A DNA stretch of 64,000 nucleotides from Verrucomicrobiaceae bacterium (GTDB taxonomy: Bacteria; Verrucomicrobiota; Verrucomicrobiia; Verrucomicrobiales; Verrucomicrobiaceae). The stretch spans positions 248,001 to 312,000 of the forward strand of contig JAIXZA010000162.1 of assembly GCA_027489965.1 (NCBI GenBank), written 5' to 3'. The translations under genes were made by a program, and so were the position numbers. Of the stretch, positions 1 to 7,852 are shown piece by piece (position 1 is the stretch's first letter; the number at the start of each line of letters is the position of its first letter). A model generated the notes under the pieces. It made no database searches. It saw only the letters and a program-made list of their open reading frames with translations, and had not been told where the DNA came from.

Positions 1-912
1 TTGGCGCAGGTAATCGAGAAAGAGGTCCCGCTTGTCATCATATTCACGCTGAAGGTCTGTGTAGTAGCTGTCTGGGAACTCCAGAGCGGTGACGGCAGCC
101 TCCTGCAGTGGCGCCGCAGCACCAACGGTCAGGAAATCATGGACCTTGCGTGCACGGGCAATCAGGTTTTCTGGAGCAATGACGTGCCCAAGTCGCCAGC
201 CCGTGATTGAATAAGTCTTCGAAAGCGACCCACAGCTCAGTGTCCGCTCCCACATGCCTGGCAGCGTGGCAAAATAAGTGTGCTCATGGGGCGCATACAC
301 AATGTGCTCATACACCTCATCCATCAGCACAAACGCATCATATTCCTCAGCTAGTCCCGCAATGTAGAGCAGCTCGTCTCGCGTGAAAACCTTGCCGCTC
401 GGGTTGGCTGGATTGCAGATGACGATGGCCTTCGCCCCACCAGCAAAAGCGCGGCGCAGCTCTTCACGATCAAAGGTGAACTCTGGTGCGTGAAGCGGCA
501 CATGTACTGGGATAGCACCCGTCAGGATCGCATCAGCCGCGTAGTTTTCATAAAAGGGCGAAAAGACGATCACCTTGTCACCCGGATCGCAGGCCGTCAT
601 CATCGAGACCATCATCGCCTCTGTGCTGCCGCAAGTGACGACGAGATGACGATCAGGATCAATCTCCAGTCCCGTGAAGCGCTGATGCTTTTTAGCCAAA
701 GCCTGGCGAAAACGCGGCGCGCCCCAAGTCACCGCATACTGATGATACGGACCACGAATCGCTACTGCCAGCGCATCAATGAGCGCTTCTGGCGGATTAA
801 AGTCAGGAAACCCCTGAGCCAGATTGATCGAACCATGACGGTTCGAAAGACGTGTCATCTCGCGAATGACAGATTCAGTGAAAACTTCGAGTCGGCGGGC
901 TGGCTGAGGCAT
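1..912 (-). CDS. PLP-dependent aminotransferase class I/II, partial (C-terminus off window)
   Basis: Reading the minus strand from the ATG at 912 gives an uninterrupted protein of about 304 residues that runs off the left edge. It is a fold-type I aminotransferase: an N-terminal NLAQGFPDF substrate-loop motif, CNPANPSGKVF in the middle, an aspartate in LMDEVYEH, and the PLP-binding lysine in SLSKTYSITGWRLG (Lys232). The set of motifs is that of the kynurenine/methionine/aspartate aminotransferase group (YbdL, MtnE, LL-DAP aminotransferase relatives). The substrate cannot be decided from sequence alone. It is a soluble cytoplasmic enzyme. The first 50-bp direct repeat lies just upstream of its start. 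Confidence 0.9.
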   Translation of the reverse strand, partial: MPQPARRLEVFTESVIREMTRLSNRHGSINLAQGFPDFNPPEALIDALAVAIRGPYHQYAVTWGAPRFRQALAKKHQRFTGLEIDPDRHLVVTCGSTEAMMVSMMTACDPGDKVIVFSPFYENYAADAILTGAIPVHVPLHAPEFTFDREELRRAFAGGAKAIVICNPANPSGKVFTRDELLYIAGLAEEYDAFVLMDEVYEHIVYAPHEHTYFATLPGMWERTLSCGSLSKTYSITGWRLGHVIAPENLIARARKVHDFLTVGAAAPLQEAAVTALEFPDSYYTDLQREYDDKRDLFLDYLRQ

Positions 913-946
913 AGTGGATTCCTTTTTAAAACAGGATTTCAGGAAT

Positions 947-996
947 AACAGGATTGAAGTTTGAACTTTTCTTCAGGTGGGCCAAAAAGACTAGGT
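947..996. repeat. 50-bp direct repeat, left copy
   Basis: Bases 947-996 match 1763-1812 with a single difference (C at 991, T at 1807). The two copies bracket the HNH endonuclease and its small partner gene. The right copy forms the 5' flank of the rarD-like gene. Confidence 0.9.
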
Positions 997-1010
997 TCGG
1001 CGGAGACCTG

Positions 1011-1412
1011 TCAAAGCTGTTCACCGGCATCTAGCAATTCCTGCCGTAATTCGACTCGCTCATCACTGTTCATTTCCAGGAGCCAAACCGTGGTTCTGCC
1101 AATCGCCGTCTTACCAACGATCCTGGCTCCTAGATGTTCAAAGCTCTCTTGCCAATCGTCTGTGCGCGGATTGAACAAGCGCTCCAACTGATTCGAATCT
1201 GGATCAATGCCCGCCAGATTGGTTCCTTTATAGACATTACAATTGAAGCAAGCTAGGGCGAGGTTACTTAGCTCACTGAGGCCTCCATGAAACTGCGCGA
1301 TGATGTGCTCGACATGAAATTTAACAAGAGGCTCATGCTGTTGCCGAAGTCCGCAATATTCACAACGATAGTTAGCGCGCTCACGCACCAGATGCTTCGT
1401 CTCTGCCTTCAT
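1011..1412 (-). CDS. HNH endonuclease
   Basis: A 133-residue protein with a compact HNH (His-Me finger) nuclease core. CEYC (Cys17, Cys20) forms the first half of a zinc knuckle, HVEHIIAQFHGG (His33-His36 region) carries the catalytic His/metal residues, and ACFNCNVYKG (Cys55, Cys58) closes the zinc site. This arrangement is typical of small stand-alone HNH proteins, whose biological roles are mostly unknown (mobile elements, defence, restriction). Its start overlaps the stop of the upstream 88-residue gene by 4 bases (ATGA), so the two are translationally coupled. The pair sits between 50-bp direct repeats, which suggests it moved in as a unit. The C-terminal 60 residues are not recognised. 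Confidence 0.88.
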   Translation of the reverse strand: MKAETKHLVRERANYRCEYCGLRQQHEPLVKFHVEHIIAQFHGGLSELSNLALACFNCNVYKGTNLAGIDPDSNQLERLFNPRTDDWQESFEHLGARIVGKTAIGRTTVWLLEMNSDERVELRQELLDAGEQL

Positions 1413-1675
1413 TTGGCTTGACCGAGCTGGCGAAGATGACGGCGGGCCTTCGCTTGCAGCAAAGAAATCACAGCAATGGCATTTGCGTAACTTAAGTATT
1501 GCCGTTGCTCTTCAGCGGACAATAGGCCCTCTCGTGACCTATCGGCAAGATCCTCAATGTAGGCCTGAGTTTCATCATCCGCACGCAGCTCGACCAGGGC
1601 CTTGGCTGCATGCTCATCCAGAGAATCAGAAAATGGCGTTAACAAGCGGTCAAGAAGGCCGGTCGAGGTATTCAT
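1409..1675 (-). CDS. Small acidic helical protein, partner of HNH endonuclease
   Basis: An 88-residue protein, mostly predicted helix, with acidic patches (DSLDEHAAKALVELRADDETQAYIEDLADRS) and a basic C-terminus (KARRHLRQLGQAK). It shares a 4-base ATGA overlap with the HNH gene behind it and has no other partner. No known domain was recognised. Position and overlap suggest that it works with the nuclease, for example as an inhibitor, specificity or immunity subunit, but this is inference. The start is the first ATG of the frame. The 80 bases upstream hold an imperfect inverted repeat (CCCACC at 1712, GGTGGG at 1737) that may lie in its promoter or leader. Confidence 0.7.
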   Translation of the reverse strand: MNTSTGLLDRLLTPFSDSLDEHAAKALVELRADDETQAYIEDLADRSREGLLSAEEQRQYLSYANAIAVISLLQAKARRHLRQLGQAK

Positions 1676-1762
1676 GGCACAGAATGTAACTGGTTGATTG
1701 CTCTTGGCAATCCCACCTTAAGTCTGAATTTAAGGCGGTGGGTTCCGATGCAATCCATTTAA

Positions 1763-1812
1763 AACAGGATTGAAGTTTGAACTTTTCTTCAGGTGGGCCA
1801 AAAAGATTAGGT
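1763..1812. repeat. 50-bp direct repeat, right copy
   Basis: Second copy of the repeat at 947-996, ending three bases before the chosen rarD-like start codon at 1815. It contains an in-frame TTG (1770) that would extend the rarD-like protein by 15 residues, but that stretch is repeat sequence and unlikely to be coding. Confidence 0.9.
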
Positions 1813-1814
1813 CC

Positions 1815-2690
1815 ATGCAGCGCCTTCCTATTTCAGCCATTCTCAGTGCCGTCTTTGCTTTTGGCTTCTGGGGTCTGTTGCCGATTTACTGGAAGCAACT
1901 CGGCCATCTCGGCTCCGACGTTGCCGTGGCGCAGAGGGTGATTTGGACGCTCCTGGTAGCTACTCTTTTACTCCTGTGGAAGGGCGAGACTCGGTCCTGG
2001 TGGAGTGATTTACGACAGCCTGCCGTTTTGCGAACTCATGTTCTCTCTGCCGCGCTTCTCGGTGTCAATTGGGGCCTCTTTGTCTGGGGCGCACAACATG
2101 GTCGCATCTTGGAGTGCAGTCTCGGATACTTTTTGAATCCGCTGCTGAATGTCCTCATCGGCTGCGTGCTTTTAGGCGAGAAACTCAACCGCACGCAAAG
2201 GGTCAGCATCACGCTTGCAGGCCTGGGTGTTGGCATTCAAATGATCGCTGTGGGGCGTCCGCCATGGATTGCCCTGCTCTTGGCTTTCACCTTCGGTTTT
2301 TACGGCCTCGTCCGCCGCCGCTCGACCTTGGGACCGCTAGCTGGACTCGCCACGGAGTCCATCATTGCCCTGCCAATCTCACTGTTCTTTCTCAGTCTTT
2401 GGATCTATCAAGGCCAGCCCATTTTTGGCAGCGGTTCCGTGCGGGACGTGTCTCTGATTCTCGGCCTCGGGATCATCACCGCCGCCCCGCTGCTAGGCTT
2501 TGCCAATGCCGCACGGAAACTGCCCTTCAGTCTGCTCGGCTTTCTCCAATTCCTCGCCCCCACCGGTCAATTCATCCTCGGCTTTTTCGTGTATGATGAA
2601 CCCCTGTCCCCTTGGTCTCTTGTGGCCTTTGCCTTCATCTGGAGCGCCATTGCACTATTTTGCGTGAACTTGGTTCAGTCGAGAACTTGA
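1815..2690 (+). CDS. rarD: RarD-type EamA/DMT superfamily permease
   Basis: A hydrophobic protein of 291 residues with about ten membrane segments arranged as two EamA repeats. It starts with SAVFAFGFWGLLPIYWKQL, a RarD hallmark, and carries the RarD-like stretch LECSLGYFLNPLLNVLIG and a second-half KLPFSLLGFLQFLAPT. RarD proteins are inner-membrane drug/metabolite transporter family members. The E. coli member was named for chloramphenicol resistance, but its natural substrate is unclear. The ATG at 1815 is preferred over the in-frame TTG at 1770 because the latter lies inside the duplicated 50-bp repeat and adds a hydrophilic tail atypical of the family. Confidence 0.9.
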   Translation: MQRLPISAILSAVFAFGFWGLLPIYWKQLGHLGSDVAVAQRVIWTLLVATLLLLWKGETRSWWSDLRQPAVLRTHVLSAALLGVNWGLFVWGAQHGRILECSLGYFLNPLLNVLIGCVLLGEKLNRTQRVSITLAGLGVGIQMIAVGRPPWIALLLAFTFGFYGLVRRRSTLGPLAGLATESIIALPISLFFLSLWIYQGQPIFGSGSVRDVSLILGLGIITAAPLLGFANAARKLPFSLLGFLQFLAPTGQFILGFFVYDEPLSPWSLVAFAFIWSAIALFCVNLVQSRT

Positions 2691-2769
2691 ATTTTCACAC
2701 AGCCGCTGAGGAGTCGTCGTGATGAGCAGAGATGAACAGGAAGGTCACAAAGCGACATGGTTGCTTTCA

Positions 2770-3717
2770 TCAACTGATGACCACGACGTCAGTGCCGGGA
2801 TTGATTTCGAAATCAGCACTGCCCAGCTTGTACCTCTCCATCTCCTGCTCCCAGCGGGCGCGGCTCAAAAGATGGATAGGAGTGGTTTCGGTGTCATGCT
2901 TCCCTTCATCCCAGCCATGATCGATCTGGATGCCTCCACGGTCCGTGAGCAGATAGCGCGGATGCATCTTCTCCCGGCCTCGACTCCAGAGGTGGGCACG
3001 AAGACTCCAGCCTGACCGCAGCAGAGGGTAAAGTTGCTTCTTTAGCTCGGAAATAGTGAAGTTCGGTGGACTCGTGTCCTGTGGCTCCTTGTCTTCGGGG
3101 TGACGCACATGCAGTTCGATCTCGCGGATGGAAGCCCCTTCGGCGTGCAGCCTGTCGAACATGGCTGCAAGAACATTAACAAAACGGTCTATTCTTGGAT
3201 GGAAGTGCGGCTCGACCAACTTCACCACTTTGGAGCCGCGTAGCAGCGGCCAGACACAGTCGATCATCGGCTGGCACCTGCGCTGGATGGTTCTTTGGGT
3301 TTCCACGCTGAATTTTGGATCGCGCAGATACTCCTGATCTTCATCAGCAGGGATTGCGTTCTTCGTTTCAATTTCCTGATGGGAGAGGATAGCATCGAAG
3401 GACTTCCAGGCATCGGCAGCATTGAGCTGCCAGGCTTTGGTTCCATCGTAGCTAGCCTTGCTGCTGACCATTCGGAGGTCTGGGGAGCCCATGGGCACTT
3501 CCAACCAGGTTCGCAGACTCTTGGCCTTCACAGGTCCGATCTCTCCAGCGGCCTCCAAGCGATTCACTTCCTCACGCACATGGCCCCGCCACTTCTTGGG
3601 AAAGGCAGAGATGACGCGTCCTTTCTCCACCCCAAAGGCATCTCGCAGGGCGAGGTGGTGCTGCCATTGAGCGAAAAGACAAGGATCGAGGGCAATCTCT
3701 TTGATCATAGAGCACAT
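2770..3717 (-). CDS. PLD/MIT_C-like putative nuclease or effector, partner of AAA ATPase
   Basis: A 315-residue protein whose C-terminal half looks like a phospholipase-D-like domain of the MIT_C type. A strand ending in KLVEPHFHPRIDRFVNVLAAMFDRL is followed by REIELHVRHPEDK and then the active-site-like HPRYLLTDRGGIQIDHGWDEG, a variant of the H-x-K/R...D...G signature. The N-terminal half (CLFAQWQHHLALRDAFGVEKGRVISAFPKKW) is helical and unrecognised. Its start codon shares one base with the stop of the ATPase gene (TGATG), so translation is coupled. By analogy with ATPase-plus-nuclease defence pairs, it may be the DNA- or RNA-cleaving effector switched by the ATPase. The domain call is by eye and the function is inferred. 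Confidence 0.62.
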   Translation of the reverse strand: MCSMIKEIALDPCLFAQWQHHLALRDAFGVEKGRVISAFPKKWRGHVREEVNRLEAAGEIGPVKAKSLRTWLEVPMGSPDLRMVSSKASYDGTKAWQLNAADAWKSFDAILSHQEIETKNAIPADEDQEYLRDPKFSVETQRTIQRRCQPMIDCVWPLLRGSKVVKLVEPHFHPRIDRFVNVLAAMFDRLHAEGASIREIELHVRHPEDKEPQDTSPPNFTISELKKQLYPLLRSGWSLRAHLWSRGREKMHPRYLLTDRGGIQIDHGWDEGKHDTETTPIHLLSRARWEQEMERYKLGSADFEINPGTDVVVIS

Positions 3718-5690
3718 CAGAAGAGGTCAGCGCTGCGTTCGTCAAAAAATCCATTCGGCCAAGGGCGGGTGAAGTCACCATCTGGTGTCACCGGAAGTTC
3801 AATAACCTCGCTACCTTTATCTCCTGGCTGCACGTAGAGAATACAAAGATCTTCAGGGCGCAGTGGATGTCTGCCCGCTTCAAGTTGACCTTCAGTGGTT
3901 TCCCGAACGCGCCGCAGGAGACGTAAGATTAAATGTTCGCTGTGGGTTTCGAGAATGAACTGGTTTCTGTTGGGGCCAAGGGCGGATTCGATGAACAAAT
4001 CTCCGAGCTTGGCTTGAAGGGCGGGATGGAGGTGCAGTTCAGGCTGTTCCACCGCAATTGTAGCCTCCTTTTCCGCCAAGGCATGAATAACGACTGGTAT
4101 CAACTGACTGATTCCCACGCCAACATCTCGGCTGCTTACAGCGACATTGTTTTTCAGGTCGTGGAGGACCAAGTCCCGAAGTTTTCTGGGAAGACGCGTA
4201 TTCCAAAGCAGCATAGCCTGCTCTTTGTCATCCCAGAAGTCGGGCGGGCATGGAGCATAGTGCGTCTCCTTCTCGAAGCCTGTCTTGTAAGACTCCCTTG
4301 AGAGATCATACCTTAGCTCGGTTGCTTCCGAGCTGATTCCAGGCTCGCCGACGACAGACTCAAAGATAGAGGAAAGCTCCGCATAGACTTGCGATTCGTA
4401 ACGATAGCCCAAATCAAGACGGCCTTTCCCAATCCATTGGTTCACCTCGTTCATTAGTGCGGGGTCATCACGAAGCCGCAACCAAGCATCTGCTACTGCC
4501 CCCAACCTTTCATCTTTTCCTAACATCAAGAGCGATCTTGGAGGTAGATCACGCAATGGCCCCAAGTAGTTAATTTTAGCGATCGACCCCTCAAGCCGCC
4601 GACGGCAATCTCGAATCAGCTGATCCAGTGATTCAAGAGTTTCACGGCTCTCAATGCCTTGGTCGCATGGCTCCGAAAATGTGGAACTGTTAGCCAACCT
4701 GGGAATTAAACCTTGAAATTCAATTCCAATACCATCATTCAACTCTTCATCAGACCAAACTTCATCAGACCAGAAGTCTTCGAGACTCAATACCTGTGCG
4801 GGATGAGTAACCACCCAAGGTGCATCCATCCAAGGCTCTATAACGACATCTTCGTTAATGTATTGTAGGACACCCGGAAGTTCTCTACTCACTTTCGTCA
4901 AATGCAGGCATCCCTCAAAGGTCCTTCTTTCGGCCTTAAGCAGAACTTTCTCACCTATGGCGATCTCAAAGCTAAAGACGCTGGGATCATTATCCTCATT
5001 CTCAAGCCACTCTTGATAATTATTGAGTCGCTCGAAATGGCGATCCACCTTGTCCCTAATACCCAGCTTAGCGTTCTCGTTATGCCATTTCTGCCACAAA
5101 GCTGTCAAACGCAGATCCCATTCTTGGACGATGCAATCGTGGAACTCTTGCATACTGGAAAAATCATCTCCGAAAAACTCCCGCTCGATAAGGTCACCTT
5201 TCTCGTCAAGCACAGCGTGTCCTTTGTCATCTACAACCCAACGCGCATTCATAGTTCGCCTTGATGCTTCATCCTCGGCATCAATGAATTCCTTCTTGGC
5301 GGCGAGCCAGCCCTTGATCTCATTGTGAGGCTCAGGCTTTGATCTGACTCGCTGTTTCTGCTCGCGAGTCCACAGACCCACTTCGAAGCTAACGCGATAG
5401 TCAGGGGCGTGCTCCGATGGCAATTGTAGCCCAAAATGAATTTTCCGTTTTCGGTCTTTGCCGAATACGGCACCTGTAAAGCCTCCAAAATCAGGGGTAT
5501 CGTCCGAGCCACCACGCGATTCAAACGCGAGTGACTTTGTTTTCACAGCATGCTTCGCCCACTTTAGACTGTGCAGGACACTGGACTTACCGCCGCTGTT
5601 GGGTCCAAAAATCAAAGTTAGCGGTCGCAAAGGCACCTGCTGGGCGCTGCCGAAAGCCTTGAAGTTGGCGAGTGTGATGTGACGAATCAT
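3717..5690 (-). CDS. AAA/ABC-type ATPase with DUF3696-like C-terminus (OLD/RecF-like)
   Basis: A 657-residue SMC/RecF-type ATPase. The N-terminus reads MIRHITLANFKAFGSAQQVPL followed by Walker A GPNSGGKSS. A long central insert (about residues 90-420) follows. Then come an ABC-signature-like RDVGVGISQLIPVV, Walker B AVEQPELHLHPALQAKLGD and the His loop LETHSEHLILRLLRR. The tail (ILYVQPGDKGSEVIEL...PWPNGFFDERSADLF) matches the DUF3696 type that ends many ATPases of anti-phage systems. No TOPRIM nuclease motif was seen, so cleavage is probably supplied by the overlapping downstream gene. The divergent neighbour is a LysR regulator across a 170-bp intergenic region. The start at 5690 is the canonical MIRxIxLxNFK. 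Confidence 0.88.
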   Translation of the reverse strand: MIRHITLANFKAFGSAQQVPLRPLTLIFGPNSGGKSSVLHSLKWAKHAVKTKSLAFESRGGSDDTPDFGGFTGAVFGKDRKRKIHFGLQLPSEHAPDYRVSFEVGLWTREQKQRVRSKPEPHNEIKGWLAAKKEFIDAEDEASRRTMNARWVVDDKGHAVLDEKGDLIEREFFGDDFSSMQEFHDCIVQEWDLRLTALWQKWHNENAKLGIRDKVDRHFERLNNYQEWLENEDNDPSVFSFEIAIGEKVLLKAERRTFEGCLHLTKVSRELPGVLQYINEDVVIEPWMDAPWVVTHPAQVLSLEDFWSDEVWSDEELNDGIGIEFQGLIPRLANSSTFSEPCDQGIESRETLESLDQLIRDCRRRLEGSIAKINYLGPLRDLPPRSLLMLGKDERLGAVADAWLRLRDDPALMNEVNQWIGKGRLDLGYRYESQVYAELSSIFESVVGEPGISSEATELRYDLSRESYKTGFEKETHYAPCPPDFWDDKEQAMLLWNTRLPRKLRDLVLHDLKNNVAVSSRDVGVGISQLIPVVIHALAEKEATIAVEQPELHLHPALQAKLGDLFIESALGPNRNQFILETHSEHLILRLLRRVRETTEGQLEAGRHPLRPEDLCILYVQPGDKGSEVIELPVTPDGDFTRPWPNGFFDERSADLF

Positions 5691-5844
5691 GAACAGTTAT
5701 CTTTAATCGGCGGCTGCACTGTTGGCAGCAACCCGAATTCTCATATTAGTGGAAGATTCCAACGAATAGAGAATTAAAGCTTTGTTGGTGAACAGCAATG
5801 TATGCTCGAAAATCCGCCTATTTGCCAGCAGGACGATTCCATGT

Positions 5845-5866
5845 AACATGACTGCATAGTCATGTT
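5845..5866. promoter_or_regulatory. Palindrome overlapping LysR start codon
   Basis: A perfect inverted repeat with 9-bp arms (AACATGACT at 5845-5853 and AGTCATGTT at 5858-5866) around a 4-bp spacer. The right arm includes the ATG of the LysR-type gene. This fits an autoregulatory operator or a leader hairpin that covers the start. The 170-bp intergenic region also serves the divergent ATPase gene. Confidence 0.6.
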
Positions 5867-6779
5867 CAAACATCTCGCCAATCAATCCGGTTTTTCCCTC
5901 GAACGTCTTGCCTCGCTTTGTGAGGTGGCGGAGGCGGGGAGCATTGGGCAGGCTTCGAAGGGGGATGCGAATCGGCAAAGTCAGCTTAGCAGGCAGATCG
6001 CGGAGCTGGAAGCGGTGTTTGGGATCGCACTTTTGGCTCGGCAGAGTCGGCCCTTTCGACTGACGCTGCAGGGGCAGGAGTTAGCACAGGCGGCGCGGCA
6101 GTTTTTTCAGAGCGTGGATGATCTCCAAAAGCGTTCTGGCAATGAGGCGCAGAGAGTCGTGTTGGGTGGCGGTGAGGCGCTGATCCAGTGGTTGTTGTTC
6201 CCGGCGTGCGAGACGGTAAAGGATGGTATGGGTGGTGTGGTTTTTGCGTTCAAAAATCTGGACAGTGCGCGACTGGTGGAATCTCTCCAACGTGGTGAGT
6301 TGGATGTAGCACTGATCCGCGCGGGTAAGGCGGTGCCGAGTCTTTCCACAACAGGTCAATGGCGCTATGCTTATGCGCCGTTTGTTCCCAAGAAACTTTC
6401 TCGTTCTTCGGCTGAGCTGGGCATGGAGGATCTGGGACGCCTTCCATGGGCTCTGCTTGAGGGGCGTGGGCACTTCCGACAGTTCCTAGAAGAGGCAGCG
6501 CGGCAAAGCGGAACAGAGATTCAATGTGCTCTGGAGTGCTCGTCTTACACCCAGGTGGCGATGGCGATCCAAACGGGCAAGTATGCGGGATTTCTTCCCG
6601 AGTTTGCCTTGGGTTCAGCTTTTGCCTCTAATGCTGCCGTGACCCAACGCCCCTTGGTGAAAGCGCTGCGCTATGAACGCTCGCTGACTCTGGCTTGGCG
6701 TGAAGCCACTCTTCGCGCGAGGCCTGTGCTAGAGAAGGTGATCGAGGAACTGAAGCGGGAGCTTTCGAAGCGCTTTTAA
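5862..6779 (+). CDS. LysR-family transcriptional regulator
   Basis: A 305-residue protein with an N-terminal winged helix-turn-helix: FSLERLASLCEVAEAGSIGQASKGDANRQSQLSRQIAELEAVFGIALLARQ, with the usual GS...QS.LSRQI.LE pattern, then LTLQGQEL. Residues from about 95 form the two-lobed periplasmic-binding-like effector domain (GELDVALIRAGKAVPS in the hinge region). LysR proteins usually regulate a divergent gene and themselves. Here the divergent gene is the DUF3696 ATPase, so control of the putative defence pair is possible but unproven. The HTH starts unusually close to a palindrome that overlaps the start codon. The inducer is unknown. Confidence 0.88.
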   Translation: MFKHLANQSGFSLERLASLCEVAEAGSIGQASKGDANRQSQLSRQIAELEAVFGIALLARQSRPFRLTLQGQELAQAARQFFQSVDDLQKRSGNEAQRVVLGGGEALIQWLLFPACETVKDGMGGVVFAFKNLDSARLVESLQRGELDVALIRAGKAVPSLSTTGQWRYAYAPFVPKKLSRSSAELGMEDLGRLPWALLEGRGHFRQFLEEAARQSGTEIQCALECSSYTQVAMAIQTGKYAGFLPEFALGSAFASNAAVTQRPLVKALRYERSLTLAWREATLRARPVLEKVIEELKRELSKRF

Positions 6780-6853
6780 ATGCATGGATCGTTCTCACGG
6801 CACGCAGGTTCACGTCACTTGACCTTTGGCTGACCTGCCCTGACTCTGCGGCC

Positions 6854-7780
6854 ATGCGCAATCCAGACCGCGACCACACGATGGCCATTTTTTGTGACTT
6901 CGAAAACCTCGCTATCGGGGTGCGCGAGGCGAAGTATGACAAGTTCGACATGGGCAAGGTGCTGGAGCGCCTGCTCGTCAAAGGCAGCATTGTCGTGAAA
7001 AAGGCCTACTGCGACTGGGAGCGCTACAAGGAACACAAGCGCGCCATGCACGAGGCCGCCTTTGAGATGATCGAGATCCCGCACGTGCGCCAGGGCGGCA
7101 AAAACAGCGCCGACATCCGCATGGTCGTCGATGCGCTCGACCTCTGCTACACGAAGTCCCACGTCGATACCTTCGTCATCGTCAGCGGTGACTCGGACTT
7201 CTCCCCGCTCGTCAGCAAGTTGCGGGAAAACAACAAGACCGTCATCGGAGTCGGCGTGAAGAACTCCACCGGCGACATCTTCATCAGCAACTGCGACGAA
7301 TTCATCTTCTACGACGACCTCGTCCGCGAGCAGCAGCGTCGCCGCCCAGCACCGAAGCCCGCCGCGGCCAAACAGCCTGCGAAGCCCAAGGAAACCAACG
7401 CAGCACAGCCGCCCAAAGCAAACGGCAGCGCACTGGCTCAACCCACCGGAGACGCCTCAGCCTCCAAATCCGCCGGCGACCCCGACGATGCCATCGAGCT
7501 GTTCATGGAAACCGTGGACGCGATGATGAACGAGCGCGGCGGCAACCAACCCATCTGGGCCTCCGCCGTGAAGCAGACCATCAAACGCCGCCAACCTCAG
7601 TTCAGCGAGCGCTACCACGGCTTCCGTTCCTTCGCCGCCCTCGTCCTAGCCGCCACCGAGCGCGGCTTCATCCACACCACCAAAGACGCCAAGTCAGGAG
7701 ATCACCAGATCCACCCGGATGCGGGCGGGGATTTGGGGGTGGTGGAAGAGCGGACGGAGAATCTGCTTGAAGGGGCTTAG
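6854..7780 (+). CDS. NYN-domain RNase with C-terminal OST-HTH/LOTUS domain
   Basis: A 308-residue protein. Residues 10-155 form a NYN (PIN-like, LabA/DUF88) domain: MAIFCDFENLAIGV with the first catalytic Asp, GGKNSADIRMVVDALDL with another, and FVIVSGDSDFSPLVSKLRENNKTVIGVG with the third acidic cluster. An alanine/proline/lysine-rich linker (about 157-205) leads to an OST-HTH/LOTUS domain (FMETVDAMMNERGGNQPIWASAVKQTIKRRQPQFSERYHGFRSFAALV). NYN domains are metal-dependent ribonucleases and LOTUS domains bind RNA, so a role in RNA processing or decay is likely. The architecture is seen in many bacteria and is sometimes found near stress or defence genes. An alternative start is the Met of MAIFCDF. 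Confidence 0.9.
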   Translation: MRNPDRDHTMAIFCDFENLAIGVREAKYDKFDMGKVLERLLVKGSIVVKKAYCDWERYKEHKRAMHEAAFEMIEIPHVRQGGKNSADIRMVVDALDLCYTKSHVDTFVIVSGDSDFSPLVSKLRENNKTVIGVGVKNSTGDIFISNCDEFIFYDDLVREQQRRRPAPKPAAAKQPAKPKETNAAQPPKANGSALAQPTGDASASKSAGDPDDAIELFMETVDAMMNERGGNQPIWASAVKQTIKRRQPQFSERYHGFRSFAALVLAATERGFIHTTKDAKSGDHQIHPDAGGDLGVVEERTENLLEGA

Positions 7781-7852
7781 TTTGAGTTTTTTCTTCGCGA
7801 TGAAGTCGTGAAATCTGCTGACACGGTCAAGTCTTCCGAAGGTTCATTGAAA

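Noticed and set aside
1770-1814. TTG start of the rarD-like gene
   Set aside because: It lies in the duplicated 50-bp repeat and adds a polar extension not typical of RarD.
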